A stretch of DNA of 64,000 bases from NCBI GenBank assembly GCA_963704995.1, contig CAVPIM010000005.1, positions 310,001-374,000 of the forward strand, given 5' to 3'. The position numbers and the translations under genes are program-made. Source of the DNA: RYN-230 sp963704995. Lineage in GTDB: Bacteria > Actinomycetota > Actinomycetes > Streptosporangiales > Streptosporangiaceae. Below are positions 62,344-64,000 of the stretch, one piece after another; the first letter of the stretch is position 1; each line of letters opens with the position of its first letter. The notes under the pieces were generated by a model. That model saw nothing but the letters and a program-made list of their open reading frames with translations. It did not search any database and had not been told where the DNA came from.

Positions 62344-62349
62344 AGGCTA
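62344..62349 (-). promoter_or_regulatory. -10 hexamer TAGCCT of the receiver gene, leaderless type
   Basis: On the minus strand TAGCCT is followed by CACGCC and then GTG 62337. It is divergent from the tRNA-Arg gene at 62456. Confidence 0.45.
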
Positions 62350-62455
62350 GCGTGTCCCGGCCAGTTCCCGCGACAACATGCCCAAGGCGTCGCCAAGCCG
62401 TGCCCACGGCGGTCCAGGGCGGCGCCGGGTACTGGTAATCTTTCTCCCGCCCCGA

Positions 62456-62527
62456 GCCCCCGTAGCTCAGGGGATAGAGCAACGGCCTCCGGAGCCGTGT
62501 GCGCAGGTTCGAATCCTGCCGGGGGCG
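62456..62527 (+). tRNA. tRNA-Arg, anticodon CCG
   Basis: A complete cloverleaf of 72 bases: acceptor GCCCCCG/CGGGGGC, D stem GCTC/GAGC, anticodon stem ACGGC/GCCGT with loop CTCCGGA (anticodon CCG at 62489-62491), T stem GCAGG/CCTGC with loop TTCGAAT. The discriminator is G; CCA is not encoded. It reads CGG codons, which are common at this GC. Confidence 0.97.
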
Positions 62528-62927
62528 CTCGCCGATCCTCTGGATAGCCGCCCAGCTCGCCGCCACCGTCGGCACCCCAGCTCTCCCCCGTGAACTCACA
62601 GAACTCACGGGCCGCCACAGCAGGCTGGGCGTAACAGCCAGCCAGCTCCAGCAAGCACTGCACAACCAGCCCACAGGACGGCAGCGGGCCGCCCTGGACG
62701 CGCTCACCAGCCTCATCGAGCGCACCCAAGCCTGATCGGCGCCGCCCCGCCAGCCACTATCAGCAACACCGTGCCGTCCTGTATCAGCAACACCGTGCCG
62801 TCCTGAGACGAATGTCCGGATTCCCGTCCGTCCTGCAGCGGTCCGACGTAGCGTGGATCGTCCCGCGCTTGCGTGTCCCGGGCACGGTGACCAGGCGGAA
62901 TCACAGCACGATGGGGGTGGGTGAGCC
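62528..62927. other. Region after tRNA-Arg with gene debris and a tandem repeat
   Basis: 400 bases without an intact gene. A plus frame ending at 62735 reads LTGRHSRLGVTASQLQQAL and RQRAALDALTSLIERTQA, which looks coding but is only about 65 residues with no start signal. It may be the 3' end of a lost gene. A 24-base tandem repeat follows at 62758-62805. Confidence 0.4.
62758..62805. repeat. 24-base perfect tandem duplication
   Basis: Two exact copies of a 24-base unit, 62758-62781 and 62782-62805, beginning TATCAGCAACACC and ending CCGTCCTG. A third CGTCCTG occurs near 62828-62834. Located between tRNA-Arg and the permease gene. Confidence 0.95.
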
Positions 62928-64000
62928 ATGGCCATCTTTAGACCTGGGCTGCGGCCAGTGGAGGGGCCCAGGGATAAGGGGCTCAAGACGGGCGCTCTTG
63001 GCCTGGTTTCTAGCGTGGTCATGGGCGTGGCCTCGACCGCCCCGGCCTATAGCCTGGCCGCGACGCTGTTCTTCGTGGTGGCCGCCGTCGGGCTGAAGTC
63101 CCCCCTGGTCGCCGTGTTGGCGTTCGTGCCGATGCTGCTGTGCTCGATTGGCTTCAGCGAGCTGAACAAGGCCGATCCTGACTGCGGCACCACGTTCATA
63201 TGGGCGGCCCGGGCATTCGGGCCGAAAACCGGCTGGGCCGGCGGCTGGGGCGTCGTGGCGGCCGATGTGCTGGTCATGGCCAGCCTGGCCCAGGTGGCAG
63301 GGCAGTACGTGTTCTTCCTCTTCCAGGGACCGAACAGCTCGATCGGTGGCAACGCTTCCAGCGGCTGGGTTCTGCTGGTCGGCATCTTGTGGATCGTCGC
63401 GATGACCGCCATCTGCTACCGCGGCATCGAGGTCTCGGCCAACTTCCAGAAGGTGCTGCTGTCCATCGAGATCGCCTTGCTGCTGGTCATGTCGGCCACG
63501 GCGCTGGTCCGGGTGCTGGGCAGTCACCCGCCGCCAGGGTCCCTGCACCCCAGCTTCAGCTGGCTGTCGCCGTCGCACCTGCCCGTCTCGGCCTTTGTGT
63601 CCGGGATCATCTTGATGCTGTTCATCTACTGGGGCTGGGACACCGCCTTGTCGGTGAATGAGGAGACCACGAACAAGTCCCAGACGCCGGGCCGGGCGGC
63701 GATCATCTCGACGGTCCTGCTGCTCGTCACGTACGTGATCGTGATCGTCGCCGTGCAGGCGTTCGCCGGCATCGGCGGCAAGGGCGTCGGGCTGACGAAT
63801 CCAGCGCACCAGTTCGACGTGCTGTCGGTAACCGGGGGCGCGATCTTCGGCAGCTCCGGGCTCGGCACGGTCTTGTCCCGGCTCCTGATCCTCATGGTGC
63901 TCAGCTCGGCCGCCGCCTCGACCCAAACCACGATCTTGCCGACCGCACGCACAACGCTGTCGATGGCCGCCTACGGGGCGCTGCCCGAGTCCTTCGCCAA
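62928..64000 (+). CDS. APC family amino acid permease (3' end cut by window edge)
   Basis: 357 codons from ATG 62928 to the window end. It starts GLKTGALGLVSSVVMGVASTAPAYSLAAT, typical of the first helix of APC permeases, and has TTFIWAARAFGPKTGWAGGWG, YRGIEVSANFQKVLL and a WDTALSVNEETTNKSQTPGRAAI loop. At least eight hydrophobic segments are visible. GGTGGGTGAG precedes the ATG. It is a different subfamily from the permease at 5991-7454. The substrate is unknown. Confidence 0.92.
   Translation, partial: MAIFRPGLRPVEGPRDKGLKTGALGLVSSVVMGVASTAPAYSLAATLFFVVAAVGLKSPLVAVLAFVPMLLCSIGFSELNKADPDCGTTFIWAARAFGPKTGWAGGWGVVAADVLVMASLAQVAGQYVFFLFQGPNSSIGGNASSGWVLLVGILWIVAMTAICYRGIEVSANFQKVLLSIEIALLLVMSATALVRVLGSHPPPGSLHPSFSWLSPSHLPVSAFVSGIILMLFIYWGWDTALSVNEETTNKSQTPGRAAIISTVLLLVTYVIVIVAVQAFAGIGGKGVGLTNPAHQFDVLSVTGGAIFGSSGLGTVLSRLLILMVLSSAAASTQTTILPTARTTLSMAAYGALPESFA

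Overview
This window is a 64 kb piece of a high-GC actinobacterial chromosome. The evidence is a NucS-type mismatch endonuclease, a DUF2550 gene beside atpC, a long DivIVA-family coiled-coil gene, a Rho factor with a large insertion, and frequent GTG starts. Base composition and gene order suggest a Streptosporangiales- or Thermomonosporaceae-like lineage; this is inference. There is no rRNA, CRISPR array, prophage or intact insertion sequence.

Layout. 1-4 kb: a malic enzyme cut by the left edge, a MarR regulator, a thioredoxin/TPR co-chaperone, and a VapBC toxin-antitoxin pair with a palindrome over its promoter. 4-13.5 kb: a catabolic island. One arm (minus strand) encodes an aldehyde dehydrogenase, an amino acid/amine permease and a copper amine oxidase. 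The other arm (plus strand) encodes a Gfo/Idh/MocA dehydrogenase, a DUF993 TIM-barrel protein and a sugar isomerase-like protein. A LacI-family regulator sits between the arms, and similar LacI-type half-palindromes lie in front of both. 13.5-23 kb: acyl-CoA metabolism with an IcmA-type B12-dependent mutase, a MeaB chaperone GTPase, a thiolase and methylmalonyl-CoA epimerase. These are interleaved with an ECF sigma/membrane-propeller pair, a MarR regulator, a degenerate ABC ATPase and a DUF2127 membrane protein.

23-37 kb: mostly single genes. They encode a DivIVA-like protein, an SDR and an alpha/beta hydrolase, a zinc-ribbon-like small protein, a frameshifted membrane-anchored protein, a glycosyltransferase remnant, a Nudix hydrolase, NucS, a CbiX-like protein, a split RibD-like pair, a second aldehyde dehydrogenase, a GMC oxidoreductase and a PduO cobalamin adenosyltransferase. 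The adenosyltransferase makes the cofactor needed by the mutase.

37-62 kb: a minus-strand housekeeping run, nrtL-lysA-hom-thrC-thrB-rho-rpmE-prfA-prmC-sua5-wecA-atpI/Z-atpBEFHAGDC-DUF2550. It covers lysine/threonine synthesis, transcription and translation termination, envelope lipid-linked sugar synthesis and the F1Fo ATP synthase. 62-64 kb: a stand-alone receiver protein, tRNA-Arg(CCG), a 400-base stretch with gene debris and a tandem repeat, and an APC permease cut by the right edge.

Three themes recur. First, several genes appear to be leaderless, with a TANNNT hexamer 6-9 bases before the start codon. Second, in-frame low-complexity expansions are unusually common in housekeeping genes (rho, lysA, sua5, wecA, cbiX-like, mutase). 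Third, three reading frames are broken in ways that look like single-base indels (mutase N-terminus, wecA tail, membrane protein near 27.2 kb).
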